From positions 806,001 to 870,000 of the forward strand of contig NZ_CP081864.1 in the NCBI RefSeq assembly GCF_019797845.1: a stretch of DNA of 64,000 nucleotides, read 5' to 3'. Of the stretch, positions 28,704 through 37,509 are shown piece after piece; the first letter of the stretch is position 1; every line of letters begins with the position of its first letter. Both the position numbers and the translations under genes were made by a program. Under the pieces are notes generated by a model. That model made no database searches and was not told the DNA's origin. It saw only the letters and a list, made by a program, of their open reading frames with translations. Source of the DNA: Symbiopectobacterium purcellii. GTDB lineage: Bacteria; Pseudomonadota; Gammaproteobacteria; Enterobacterales; Enterobacteriaceae.

Positions 28704-29249
28704 CAACGGGAAAATAAGGACATACATCGCGCCAAAGGCAATGGCGACGCCATAGGGTATGCCCTGAGAGAGATCGGCGGGCAGAGCGGGAGGTAACGGT
28801 AATCGGCTGTTAAACAGCCGATTGGTTGCCTGTATGCCCAGTGCCACGGCGGTGGGAACGGTATTGAACAGCGGCAGTGTGAGCGCCAGAACGCCCCCTG
28901 CCAGCGCGGTCACCAGCACAAAAACGATCTGATGGCCCGAGCCTACCCACAGGCACAGCACGCTCATCAACTTGACATCGCCAGCACCTAACCGTCCGGT
29001 GAGAAACAGGATAAACCCGACCACCAGTACCACTGCGGCACCCGGTAGCGCCCACAGCATTCCCTGTAACGCGGCGTTGTTTCCTCCGCCGAGTCGTACC
29101 ACATCCGTGATGCCAAACAGCAACCAGCCCAACAGCAGAATCACTACCGCCCGGTTGGCGATGCGCCGCACGAGCAAATCGGTACTGATACACCACGCCA
29201 GACACCCGAGCAGCAGTGCCGTTTGCAGCCACTGTGCGTTGACCGCCAT
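28698..29249 (-). CDS. tadV: Prepilin peptidase TadV (A24 family)
   Basis: 183-residue polytopic aspartic peptidase that cleaves Flp, TadE and TadF. The two catalytic aspartates are in STDLLVRRIANR (membrane segment 1-2) and GAGDVKLM (the GxGD motif). The ATG at 29249 is chosen because it follows the flp stop by 7 bases; an open frame continues back into flp. About six hydrophobic segments are visible. Confidence 0.9.
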   Translation of the reverse strand: MAVNAQWLQTALLLGCLAWCISTDLLVRRIANRAVVILLLGWLLFGITDVVRLGGGNNAALQGMLWALPGAAVVLVVGFILFLTGRLGAGDVKLMSVLCLWVGSGHQIVFVLVTALAGGVLALTLPLFNTVPTAVALGIQATNRLFNSRLPLPPALPADLSQGIPYGVAIAFGAMYVLIFPLF

Positions 29250-29256
29250 CTCGTGT

Positions 29257-29484
29257 TTATTTCGCGCCGGAGGCCGTGCCGCCACCGGCGCTGGTGCCAG
29301 CGCTAGTGATCTGATCGGCGATAGCGCTGAATTTCTCATTCAGTGCTTTCACGAAGATGCCATCGCCGCCAAAAATAGCGCCAATGGCCGCTGCCATCGC
29401 TGCCGCCAGAATGCCGTATTCAATGGCAGTAACACCGCTCTCATCGCGCAGGAAAGAACGACATTTTGCTTTCATGTTTCTCAT
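29257..29484 (-). CDS. flp: Flp-type pilin
   Basis: 75-residue major pilin. The leader MRNMKAKCRSFLRDESG is followed by VTAIEYGILAAAMAAAIGAIF. The G/xTxIEY context is the Flp cleavage signature (Glu5-Tyr6 after cleavage). The C-terminus is Gly/Ser/Ala-rich (TSAGGGTASGAK). The start at 29484 has GAGAG about 10 bases upstream; ATG 29475 is the alternative. It is the first gene of the tad operon, and only one flp copy is present. Confidence 0.92.
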   Translation of the reverse strand: MRNMKAKCRSFLRDESGVTAIEYGILAAAMAAAIGAIFGGDGIFVKALNEKFSAIADQITSAGTSAGGGTASGAK

Positions 29485-29678
29485 GGGAAGACTCTCTTTA
29501 TTCGCAGCCAAAGAAATCATGGCTAATTCTTGAGCGGCCATGATGATAACGAAAGCAATAATGAGACTTATTATCAAACATCGCAAGTGACGTAACATTA
29601 ATATTTTTTCATCTTTTATTGCGTAAAATTGTCCTTATTAATCAGAAGGTAAAGCAATCTTTACGTGAAGCTTAATGA

Positions 29679-29693
29679 AGGGGGATTCCCCCT
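29679..29693. terminator. Hairpin between flp promoter region and yccM
   Basis: AGGGGG-ATT-CCCCCT forms a perfect six-base-pair stem. A second G5 run nearby gives an alternative pairing. No U-tract follows on either strand, so it could be a weak terminator of the yccM-like gene or a structured element upstream of flp. Confidence 0.35.
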
Positions 29694-29721
29694 GTTTTAA
29701 GGGGGATTTGGGATACTGAGG

Positions 29722-30831
29722 TTAGGGATGACCGATGGATTGTGATTCAGGAATAAGCTTGAAGTACATCTGTTCGGGGATGGGGCTGTCCCAGCCACCG
29801 ATCAACATGGCGAAGCCAACGGTGGCGAAAAGGATGCCGAGAATCAGGCATGCCATCATCGCGCCGGAGAGCGCAGTCCGCTGCCACAGCGGGCGATGCG
29901 TATCCTCGCTTTTTGCCGCCGAGCGCGGGGCATTCAACAGCGATAAACTTAACGTTGATGCTACCGGGCAGGATTCGACGCAGGTCATACAGGCATTACA
30001 TTCGGCGGTTCTCACCTGGATGCGTTTATCGACGGGAATATGGGATGGGCACACCTTGGTACACTTACCGCAGTCGATACAGCGGTTGGCATCACGACGG
30101 ATTTTTACCGGTGACAATAGTGAGAACAGGCCCAGCAGTGCACCGTAGGGACAGAGATAACGGCACCAGAAATGCCGGATAAATAGGCTGATAACGGTGA
30201 AACCAATAATAACGCCCAAGGTGATGTTGCCAATATTACGGAAGAAACCGAGCATTTTGACATCGGCAATCAGACCATAGGGGGACATCAGGAACATATA
30301 AATTCCCTGTGCTGGCATGGATAACGCAATATAAAGAAAAAAACCTAATAGCAAATATTTAAGACCACGTAGTGGAATATCCAGCCAGGGTGGCAGCGTG
30401 AAATGCCGTTTGAATATTTTCTTGCCGACAGCAGCAATCAATTCTGAAAATGTCCCAATAGGGCACAGCCAGGAAAAAAATGATTTTTTCACTAGTAGGC
30501 TGTTGATAATAAAGGCAACGAGCAGCAGCATCGAGGCAACATGGATCGGTGGCAAACGTCCCATTTCCCACAGATATTTGATATTCATTAGTCCGGCAAT
30601 CGGTAACCATCCTTCGATACCGCCGGGTCTGGGCAGATAAACGCTGGCACCGCCGGTTTCAAAGTAGCGCACCCAGAAATAGAAGGTCACGCCGATATAG
30701 ATGTTGATGGCTAATAACAGTATTTGCGTCGCTCTGCGCCAGGTTAACGCGTTGCGCCAGTCATTCCATGGCAATTTCCCCCCCGTGGTGCCGGGGCGGC
30801 GCTGCCAGCGTTTTCTTGTTTTTTCACTCAT
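29722..30831 (-). CDS. yccM: YccM-like 4Fe-4S membrane ferredoxin
   Basis: 369-residue NapH/YccM-type inner-membrane electron-transfer protein. It has about six membrane segments, the cysteine motifs SWLCPIG and CRYLCPYG at membrane edges, and two 4Fe-4S clusters (CIDCGKCTKVCP and CNACMTCVESCP). The length and motif order match E. coli YccM (a predicted ferredoxin of unclear partner). It is monocistronic on the minus strand. No reductase partner is in the window. Confidence 0.88.
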   Translation of the reverse strand: MSEKTRKRWQRRPGTTGGKLPWNDWRNALTWRRATQILLLAINIYIGVTFYFWVRYFETGGASVYLPRPGGIEGWLPIAGLMNIKYLWEMGRLPPIHVASMLLLVAFIINSLLVKKSFFSWLCPIGTFSELIAAVGKKIFKRHFTLPPWLDIPLRGLKYLLLGFFLYIALSMPAQGIYMFLMSPYGLIADVKMLGFFRNIGNITLGVIIGFTVISLFIRHFWCRYLCPYGALLGLFSLLSPVKIRRDANRCIDCGKCTKVCPSHIPVDKRIQVRTAECNACMTCVESCPVASTLSLSLLNAPRSAAKSEDTHRPLWQRTALSGAMMACLILGILFATVGFAMLIGGWDSPIPEQMYFKLIPESQSIGHP

Positions 30832-31166
30832 TGCGCTTTTCTTTATTATCGGGTCTGTGAATACACTGTGGAAAGGTAAAGTTAAATTATCATGTCACTG
30901 TCGGAGAATAATTGATGTGTGTGCGCATTCAGCGTGAATCAAATTATTAATCTCTATCCTGTTTTTAATTAAAATTGGCGTTCAGGCATAAAAATACACC
31001 TTTTTAGGGATTGAAAAAATGACGCCGTCACGCTGTGTCAATCGGATTGACCCAATCCCATCGATCAATGGCCTTCGGGCAACTTACGCGTTTTCTTTGT
31101 GCGCTTTACACTGCAAATCATTGAAGCCCACACTGTCTTGCTGGATGTTATCCACGGGAGTTTTCC
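30832..31166. other. Divergent intergenic region
   Basis: 335 bases without a gene, between yccM (left, minus) and the MBL-fold gene (right, plus). It is AT-rich and must hold both promoters. The notable element is a 15-base perfect inverted repeat GTCAAT-CGG-ATTGAC at 31037-31051, followed by CCATCGATCAATGG. I see no RNA gene or small ORF with a convincing ribosome site. Confidence 0.6.
31037..31051. promoter_or_regulatory. Inverted repeat, possible operator
   Basis: Perfect dyad with six-base arms (GTCAAT/ATTGAC) and a three-base centre, 115 bases before the MBL-fold gene. It could bind a dimeric regulator of either divergent gene. The regulator is unknown. Confidence 0.35.
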
Positions 31167-31943
31167 ATGAAATTGACGCAAATTCGTAATGCCACGCTGA
31201 AGTTGGACTACGCCGGAACCACTTTCCTGATCGACCCTATGCTGGCGGAGAAGGATGCCTGGGAGGGGTTTGCCGGAACGGCTCGTTCCTGGCTGCGCAA
31301 TCCAATGGTGTCGCTGCCCTTGTCGTTAGAAGCACTGCTGGATGTGGATGCGGTGATCGTGACACACACTCATTCTGACCATTGGGACGATGCTGCCCAA
31401 CGTCATATCCCCAAAGACATGCCGATTTATACCCAGAATCTACAAGATGCCGCGTTGATCCGCTCGCAAGGGTTCTCACAGGTGCAGGCATTGGTACAGG
31501 AGAATACTTTGGCGGGTATCACCCTCTGGAAAACCGGCGGGCAGCATGGCAGCGATGCCCTCTATGCTAACCCAGGTCTGGCTGCGCGTATGGGAGAAAC
31601 CAGCGGACTGGTGTTTGACAGTGCGGGAGAAAAGCGCCTTTATATTGCGGGGGACACCGTATGGGCTCCCCCTTATGTCGACAGTCTGGAGCGTTACCAA
31701 CCCGAGGTGATCGTGCTGAATATCGGGTGCGCGACCGTGGAGGGTTTTGGCCCGATTATTATGGGAAAAGAGGATGCCAGCCGAACGCTCGATTTGCTGC
31801 CGCAGAGCATTGTCGTGGCCTCACACATGGAGGCGGTGAACCATTGTCTGCTCAGCCGCGCCGAACTGCGAGAATACTGTCATAAAAACAGCATCGAACA
31901 ACGTGTGTTGATTCCCGACGATGGGGAAATGCTCGCGCTTTGA
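31167..31943 (+). CDS. MBL-fold metallo-hydrolase (UlaG-like)
   Basis: 258-residue cytoplasmic metallo-beta-lactamase-fold hydrolase. The zinc motif is VTHTHSDHWDDA (about 68-79); further ligands are probably in IAGDTVW and SHMEAVNH. The family includes lactonases and phosphodiesterase-like enzymes, and the substrate cannot be read from sequence. The ATG is preceded by GGGAG. The GlxA-type regulator follows 60 bases downstream on the same strand, so the two may be co-transcribed. Confidence 0.85.
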   Translation: MKLTQIRNATLKLDYAGTTFLIDPMLAEKDAWEGFAGTARSWLRNPMVSLPLSLEALLDVDAVIVTHTHSDHWDDAAQRHIPKDMPIYTQNLQDAALIRSQGFSQVQALVQENTLAGITLWKTGGQHGSDALYANPGLAARMGETSGLVFDSAGEKRLYIAGDTVWAPPYVDSLERYQPEVIVLNIGCATVEGFGPIIMGKEDASRTLDLLPQSIVVASHMEAVNHCLLSRAELREYCHKNSIEQRVLIPDDGEMLAL

Positions 31944-32003
31944 AGGCGTTGGTGACGACAATGGCCCGTAACCCGCAAACCGATATGCCACAGGAAATAG
32001 CCT

Positions 32004-32966
32004 ATGCCCGCGTTACGCGTTGTCATTGTTGCCACTGAAGGATTCAGCCCGTTTCATTTCTCTGTACCCAGTATGGTCTTCGGCAAGGCATTGCCGGAGC
32101 CGGGTCGGTTTGAGATGCAGATTTGTGCACTAATGCCGGGAAAGGTGCGCTCCGATAGTGGGATTTCCATCGATGTGGAGCACGGTTTGGTGCTGTTGGA
32201 AACCGCCGATATCATTATTATTCCGTTTTGGCATCATCCGGATGAGAAACCCGCGCCTGAACTGCTGGCGGCGCTGGTTCGCGCCTGGCAGCGCGGTGCG
32301 GAAGTGGTGGGGCTATGCCTCGGCACTTACGTGCTGGCCTATGCTGGATTATTAGCAGGACGACGCGCGGCTACCCATTGGGAGTTTGAGCGCGATTTCA
32401 GCCGTCGTTTTCCTGATGTCCAGTTGGACAGCAATGCGCTGTATACCCGTGACGATCGCCTGATCACCTCGGCCGGAACGGCGGCAGGGATTGATTGCTG
32501 TCTGGATATCATCCGTTGTCATTGTGGCAGTGCATTGGCCAATCGCGTGGCACGTCGCATGGTGGTGCCTCCTTATCGGGACGGTGGTCAGGCGCAGTTT
32601 ATTGAACGTCCGGTGCCGGAAACCACGCGAGACACGCATATTAATGCGCTGTTGGATTATCTGCGCAGCCATCTCGAGCAGCCGCACTCTCTGGACGCGC
32701 TGGCGGCTTTTGTCAGCATGAGTCGCCGCACCTTTACCCGCCACTTTATCAAGGCAACCGGCATGACGGTGGGCGACTGGCTTACTGCGGAACGGTTGCA
32801 GCGCAGCCAGATGCTGTTGGAAAGCAGCGATCATAGCGTCGAGGCGGTGGCGCATATGGCGGGATTTGCCTCGCCGATTTCATTCCGACAACGTTTCAAA
32901 GCACGTTTTAACCTAAGCCCGAGCGAATGGCGTCGGGCGTTTCGTGGGCCTGTCTCTCACCCCTAA
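32004..32966 (+). CDS. GlxA/FtrA-family transcriptional regulator (DJ-1/PfpI + AraC)
   Basis: 320 residues. Residues 1-185 form a DJ-1/PfpI amidotransferase-like domain with a conserved cysteine in VVGLCLGTYVLA. Residues 215-315 are an AraC-type double HTH (LDALAAFVSMSRRTFTRHFIKATGMTVGDWL; VAHMAGFASPISFRQRFKARF). AGGA precedes the ATG. It probably controls the adjacent MBL-fold gene or its own operon in response to a small molecule. Confidence 0.9.
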   Translation: MPALRVVIVATEGFSPFHFSVPSMVFGKALPEPGRFEMQICALMPGKVRSDSGISIDVEHGLVLLETADIIIIPFWHHPDEKPAPELLAALVRAWQRGAEVVGLCLGTYVLAYAGLLAGRRAATHWEFERDFSRRFPDVQLDSNALYTRDDRLITSAGTAAGIDCCLDIIRCHCGSALANRVARRMVVPPYRDGGQAQFIERPVPETTRDTHINALLDYLRSHLEQPHSLDALAAFVSMSRRTFTRHFIKATGMTVGDWLTAERLQRSQMLLESSDHSVEAVAHMAGFASPISFRQRFKARFNLSPSEWRRAFRGPVSHP

Positions 32967-32995
32967 TGCATCGGTGATACGCAGGGCTTGGTTCG

Positions 32996-33715
32996 CTACG
33001 GGCGCATTAGCGGTTCAATGCCTATCCACTCCTTCTGAGGGTGATAACACAACGGCATCGGCGGAATCGCCACTTTTTGACCCGCCACCGTCATTTCGCC
33101 TAAATGGATGGTCCACTTGGCATTTTCCGTGAAGCGTGGCGTTTTGAAAATCACATAGACCGAGCCGTAATCATCGTTGTTCGTGAGTTTCGGGATACGA
33201 CGGTGCACTTCATCACTGTTGATGTCGTAAGGGGACGGGCGTGCGTATTTCATATCGGGAATCGGAAAATCGTAGGTTAGCGTGCCGAGAAACAGTTCAG
33301 GCCGCGCATTTACCCGCGTGCCATCCTCCAGCGTGACATAAGCTTGCCTGCTGTCGTAGATCACCGGAATGGCGGGTTCGCCTTTTTTACCCGGGCGGGA
33401 AGGGCGCAGACGGTTTTTGTTATAGGCGATCAGTTGGACATAAAACTCCGGTTTGGCTTCAGGCCCATTCACGTAAGGGATGGAGAATAGCGCTTGCTTG
33501 TAGCGGGAAGGGTCATAGGAGATCGCGTGATCGTAGAGATAGGCTTCGAGCGTCAGGGTGGTTTCCCCCTGTGGGCCTGGTACTTTAAAGCTGTACTCAC
33601 TTTGGCAAAGATCCGTGTAGGCGGCGCGTTGGCGCTGCATCGGTACACAGGCACTGAGCGATACCGCAATCAGTGCCGCCATGACGGCGCGTGAACGCCA
33701 TTGATAACATGCCAT
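32996..33715 (-). CDS. Hypothetical lipoprotein
   Basis: 239-residue protein with a signal peptide and lipobox (VSLSAC). The mature part is mostly beta-strand-like with no motif I recognise. The ATG at 33715 has AGAGGG upstream; the frame also opens at a GTG at 33721. It is transcribed divergently from the ModE-controlled operon, with 208 bases between. Four cysteines including the lipid-anchor Cys are present, two of them near the termini of the mature chain. Confidence 0.75.
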   Translation of the reverse strand: MACYQWRSRAVMAALIAVSLSACVPMQRQRAAYTDLCQSEYSFKVPGPQGETTLTLEAYLYDHAISYDPSRYKQALFSIPYVNGPEAKPEFYVQLIAYNKNRLRPSRPGKKGEPAIPVIYDSRQAYVTLEDGTRVNARPELFLGTLTYDFPIPDMKYARPSPYDINSDEVHRRIPKLTNNDDYGSVYVIFKTPRFTENAKWTIHLGEMTVAGQKVAIPPMPLCYHPQKEWIGIEPLMRP

Positions 33716-33850
33716 AACCACCCTCTTTTATATTTATTTTTAAGATATTAGCTTAAATACGGCCAGGTTAGTGTATTGGCATTTCCTGTCTTTGAGCGTC
33801 GGTGGAATCTGAAAAGTTACGCAGTGAATGATTACCTGAGTTAGCAAATG

Positions 33851-33901
33851 TTGACATTGAGCAACGATCATTTCGTTATGTGTGTAAATATATAACGAAA
33901 T
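33851..33901 (+). promoter_or_regulatory. Promoter with ModE-like operator
   Basis: A perfect 10-bp inverted repeat ATTTCGTTAT (33870-33879) / ATAACGAAAT (33892-33901) encloses the 24-base core CGTTAT-N12-ATAACG (33874-33897). This has the same arm sequence and spacing as the ModE operator upstream of E. coli modABC. A consensus -35 box TTGACA lies at 33851-33856, and 17 bases later the left arm falls where the -10 box belongs. Binding of molybdate-loaded ModE would therefore block RNA polymerase. The site is 23 bases before the start of the periplasmic binding protein gene. Confidence 0.82.
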
Positions 33902-33923
33902 ATTGCGTATTCAGGATGATGTT

Positions 33924-34949
33924 ATGCCAGTAACACGACGACGCTTACTTCAGGCGATGGCTGCCGCAGGGTTATTGCGAGGATGGCCCGCCTTTGCCGC
34001 CGATACTATGACATTTTCGGTGGGAAACTTACCTGCACCGCAGAATATTCAGCGCGTGATCAGTGCAGGCGCGCCTGCCTATTTGTTGCTGATGGCGGCG
34101 GCACCGGAAAAATTGCTGGGTTTCTCTTCATTCGATTTTTCTCAAACGGGTAGCGAACTGCTGCCGGAAGTGATTACCCGCTTACCGAAGTTGGGCCGTC
34201 TGGCGGGGCGTGCGACCACGCTGTCACTGGAAAAACTGCTCGCCTTGAAACCCGATCTGATTGTCGACTGTGGCAATGCGGATGAAACCTGGACTTCACA
34301 AGCGCAACGTATCAGCAGCCAAACACAAACCCCGTGGTTATTGATCAACGGCACGCTGGCGCGCACGCCGCAGCAGTTACAGGCGATCGGGAACGCGCTC
34401 GGCGTGACGTTTCGCACCGAGCCGCAGGCGGAATTAGCGCGCCAGTTTATTGAAGAGGCGCAGTCCTTCGCCCACTCGGATGCAGCTAACGTGCGCTTTT
34501 ATGCGGCGCGCGGGGCCAGTGGGTTGGAAACCGGACTGGCCGGTTCCCTGCATACTGAAGCGGCCGAACTGCTGGGGTTGCGAAATGTCGCGCAACTGCC
34601 GGGACGCCAGGGATTGGCGCAGGTGTCGTTGGAAAATCTGCTGGTCTGGCAGCCGGATATCATTTTGGTGCAAGAAGCGGCGACGCTGCACACATTGACT
34701 CAGGATCCGGTATGGCAGGGCGTGAAGGCCGTTGCGCAAAAACGCATCCTGTTTCTTAGCGGCTTGCCGTTTGGCTGGCTGGATGCGCCGCCGGGCATCA
34801 ATCGGCTGCTCGGCTTGCGACGCCTGCACGCCTGGCTGGATAAGGACGTGGCGCGTTCCTTTGAAGCCGACATGATGCGCTTTGCCACGCTGTTCTGGCA
34901 TGCACCGCTGAGCGAGGCCCAGTTTAACCGTACCGTTAACGCAAAATGA
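33924..34949 (+). CDS. Periplasmic binding protein, FecB/BtuF type, probable molybdate/tungstate or Mo-chelate
   Basis: 341-residue substrate-binding protein of the siderophore/B12 class (ITRLPKLGRLAGRATTLSLEKLLALKPDLIVD; VSLENLLVWQPDIILV). The leader MPVTRRRLLQAMAAAGLL resembles a Tat/Sec signal. I choose ATG 33924 (AGGA 8 bases upstream) over a TTG at 33903. It is first in an operon with a FecCD permease, ATPase, methyltransferase, modD and a TonB receptor. By family it could bind an iron chelate, but the ModE operator and modD point to molybdenum or tungsten, as for Haemophilus MolA. The stop overlaps the permease start. Confidence 0.85.
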   Translation: MPVTRRRLLQAMAAAGLLRGWPAFAADTMTFSVGNLPAPQNIQRVISAGAPAYLLLMAAAPEKLLGFSSFDFSQTGSELLPEVITRLPKLGRLAGRATTLSLEKLLALKPDLIVDCGNADETWTSQAQRISSQTQTPWLLINGTLARTPQQLQAIGNALGVTFRTEPQAELARQFIEEAQSFAHSDAANVRFYAARGASGLETGLAGSLHTEAAELLGLRNVAQLPGRQGLAQVSLENLLVWQPDIILVQEAATLHTLTQDPVWQGVKAVAQKRILFLSGLPFGWLDAPPGINRLLGLRRLHAWLDKDVARSFEADMMRFATLFWHAPLSEAQFNRTVNAK

Positions 34950-35929
34950 GAACGGCAACCCTGTTTACGCTGTTAAGTACGCTGGCGCTGTTGTGCATTG
35001 CGCTGGCGATGTTTTCCGGTGCCTATCCGTTGAGTCTTCATCAGGTGATCGGGCTGCTTTTCAGCCCTGACAGCCTTTTGCCGCAAGATCAGGTGGTGTT
35101 CTGGCAGATCCGCCTGCCGCGCATTGCGGCAGCTCTGCTGATTGGCGCTGCGCTGGCAGGGGCAGGTACTACCTATCAGGGGATGTTTCGTAACCCATTG
35201 GTCTCACCGGATATTCTGGGCGTGGCAGCGGGGGCGGGCCTCGGTGCCTGCGTCGCGATTTGGCTGGGTTTGCCGCTGCTATTGATCCAGTTACTGGCAT
35301 TTGCTGGTGGATTGCTGGTGGTGGCTGGGGTTTGGCTGATCACCCGGCAGGTGACGCGTCACGATCCGGTGTTGACGTTAGTGCTGGTCGGCATTGCGCT
35401 GGGAACGGTGTGCGGCGCGGGGATCTCGCTGATCAAAACCCTCGCTGATCCTTACACCCAACTGCCCTCCATTACCTTCTGGCTGCTCGGTGGGCTTTCC
35501 ACAGTGACGCGCGCCGATCTTGACCTGTGTGCACCGATCATCCTGCTGGGCATGCTGCCATTGCTGCTGCTGCGCTGGCGCATGAATCTGCTGACGCTGG
35601 CAGACGATGAAGCACGTGCCCTGGGAATTAATGTCACACGGTTGCGCATGGGGCTGATTGTCTGTGCCACGCTGATGACCGCCAGCGCGGTGGCCGTGTC
35701 CGGTGTTATCGGTTGGGTCGGGCTGGTGGTGCCACATATTGGCCGTCTACTGACGGGAAATAATCACCAGCGTTTGTTGCCGGTTGCCATGAGCATCGGT
35801 GCCATTTTGCTGCTGCTGACTGATACCTTGGCGCGTGCGCTGAGCGCGACTGAAATTCCACTCGGCATTCTGACCGCCTTTATCGGTGCGCCATTCTTCC
35901 TGCTGCTGTTGTTACGAGGAGGCCGATGA
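34946..35929 (+). CDS. FecCD-family ABC permease
   Basis: 327-residue inner-membrane permease with about ten hydrophobic segments. It has the family signature AGAGTTYQGMFRNPLVSPDILGVAAGAGLGA and VGLVVPHIGRLLTG (the coupling-helix region). It overlaps the binding-protein gene by 4 bases (ATGA) and the ATPase gene likewise. BtuC/FecCD-type permeases normally form homodimers. The MolB permease of Haemophilus belongs to this class, which fits the ModE context. Confidence 0.93.
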   Translation: MRTATLFTLLSTLALLCIALAMFSGAYPLSLHQVIGLLFSPDSLLPQDQVVFWQIRLPRIAAALLIGAALAGAGTTYQGMFRNPLVSPDILGVAAGAGLGACVAIWLGLPLLLIQLLAFAGGLLVVAGVWLITRQVTRHDPVLTLVLVGIALGTVCGAGISLIKTLADPYTQLPSITFWLLGGLSTVTRADLDLCAPIILLGMLPLLLLRWRMNLLTLADDEARALGINVTRLRMGLIVCATLMTASAVAVSGVIGWVGLVVPHIGRLLTGNNHQRLLPVAMSIGAILLLLTDTLARALSATEIPLGILTAFIGAPFFLLLLLRGGR

Positions 35930-36684
35930 TGTCGCTGCTCGAGGTGCGGCAGGCCACGGTCGGTTATGCCCACCGCGCGGTATTGCGCGATGTGGCGTTT
36001 TCCCTGCCAGCGGGCAGTGCCTGCTGTTTGCTGGGTGCCAATGGCTGCGGGAAAACTACGTTAATGCGCGCCATTCTTGGCGTGTTGCCGCTGCTTTCCG
36101 GCGAAATTGTGCTGGCCGATACCCCCTTGGACCGTTATTCAGATGCGCAGCGCGCCAGCGTGATGGCCTGGGTGCCGCAGGCGCATGAGGGCGCGTTCGC
36201 GTTTAGCGTGCTCGATATGGTGATGATGGGGCTAACCCCGCACATGAGCACGTTTGCCGTGCCGGGCCAGCGTGAGCAAGACGCCGCCTTGCAGCAGCTC
36301 ACTGCGCTGGGGATTGCCCATCTGGCTGAGCGACGCTGGAACCTGCTGAGCGGCGGCGAACGGCAACTGGTGCTGATTGCACGTGCGTTAGCACAAAAAC
36401 CACGTTTGTTACTGCTGGATGAACCGGCTTCCAGTTTGGATTTTGGTCACCAAATCGATCTGTTGGAAACGCTGGTGGCGCTGAAACAGCAGGGGATGAC
36501 GCTATTGATGGCTACGCACCATCCTCTTCATGCCCGCGCGATTGCTGACAGCGTGGTGATGGTGGAGCCCGATGGCCGAGTGACGCAGGGCGAACCTGCA
36601 ATGCAATTGCACACTGACAGACTCGCCGCGTTGTACCGGGTATCCCCCGCGCAGATTCACCGCCATTTGTATGGCACTCATTAA
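35926..36684 (+). CDS. ABC transporter ATPase, FecE/BtuD type
   Basis: 252 residues with Walker A GANGCGKTT, Q-loop WVPQAH, signature LLSGGERQLVLIARALAQ, Walker B LLLLDEPASSLD and switch His (ATHHPLHA). It completes the importer with the two preceding genes. ATGATG gives starts at 35926 or 35929; GGAGG lies upstream. Confidence 0.94.
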   Translation: MMSLLEVRQATVGYAHRAVLRDVAFSLPAGSACCLLGANGCGKTTLMRAILGVLPLLSGEIVLADTPLDRYSDAQRASVMAWVPQAHEGAFAFSVLDMVMMGLTPHMSTFAVPGQREQDAALQQLTALGIAHLAERRWNLLSGGERQLVLIARALAQKPRLLLLDEPASSLDFGHQIDLLETLVALKQQGMTLLMATHHPLHARAIADSVVMVEPDGRVTQGEPAMQLHTDRLAALYRVSPAQIHRHLYGTH

Positions 36685-36696
36685 GAAGGGATAGCA

Positions 36697-37509
36697 ATGC
36701 TGATTGATGATATTGATTTCGCAGACCTTTATCGCCAGCAATTGGCGCTGGCGCATCGCACCGAAAAAACGCCCGATCACTGGGATAAACGGGCGGAGAA
36801 GATGGCCGAAAACTGCGCTTCGCCTCAGGACAGCTATCTGCAACAACTGGTGGCGAAAATTGATTTGCGCGGTGCGCAGTCGCTGTTTGATATGGGATGC
36901 GGTCCGGGCACCGTGGCGTTGGCGCTGGCGGGTAACCTGGAGACGGTATACGGCGTGGATTACAGCCCGGGTATGCTGGCGGTGGCAGCCCGCCGTGCGC
37001 AGCAGCAAGGCGTAGATAATGTGAGCTGGGTGCGCCGAGCCTGGGAAGATAACTGGGATGAGCTGCCGATGTGCGATATCGCGGTGGCGTCGCGTTCGAC
37101 GCTGGTGGCCGATATGCGACAGGCCATGGCGAAGTTGAACCGGCAGGCAAGACTGCGTGTGTATACCACACATCTGGTCAGCACCTCGTTTATGTCGCCG
37201 GTGATTCAGCGGGCGTTAGGGCGCGAGGTAGTGGAACTGCCTAACTATATTTATGCCCTCAATGTGCTGTATCAAATGGGGATTTATGCACAAGTCGATT
37301 TTATCCGTGGACCCAACTGCCAGCAGGATAATCGTACTTATGCACGCTTCGAAGAAAACGTGAAATGGAGCTTCGGCTCACTCAGCGATGAGGAGCGTGA
37401 GCGGCTGTATCGTTGGTATCAGCAGCAGAATGCCAGCACGATTGCGCCACCAAGCCGTGACTGGGCGCTGATCTATTGGGACAGCGTGCCGCTCGGAGCG
37501 ACATCATGA
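36697..37509 (+). CDS. SAM-dependent methyltransferase
   Basis: 270-residue class I methyltransferase: motif I LFDMGCGPGTVALALAG (about 66-82), then VYGVDYSPGMLAVA (motif II). The second half has no domain I can name. AAGGGAT precedes the ATG. It is 12 bases after the ATPase and overlaps modD by ATGA, so it belongs to the operon. Its methyl acceptor is unknown; methyltransferases of this kind recur beside FecBCD/modD gene sets, and a link to a metal chelate is inference. Confidence 0.82.
   Translation: MLIDDIDFADLYRQQLALAHRTEKTPDHWDKRAEKMAENCASPQDSYLQQLVAKIDLRGAQSLFDMGCGPGTVALALAGNLETVYGVDYSPGMLAVAARRAQQQGVDNVSWVRRAWEDNWDELPMCDIAVASRSTLVADMRQAMAKLNRQARLRVYTTHLVSTSFMSPVIQRALGREVVELPNYIYALNVLYQMGIYAQVDFIRGPNCQQDNRTYARFEENVKWSFGSLSDEERERLYRWYQQQNASTIAPPSRDWALIYWDSVPLGATS

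Noticed and set aside
33924..36684. Ferric siderophore importer (by FecBCD similarity)
   Set aside because: No Fur-like box upstream, but an excellent ModE-like operator and a modD gene in the operon make molybdenum/tungsten more likely. Iron is not formally excluded.
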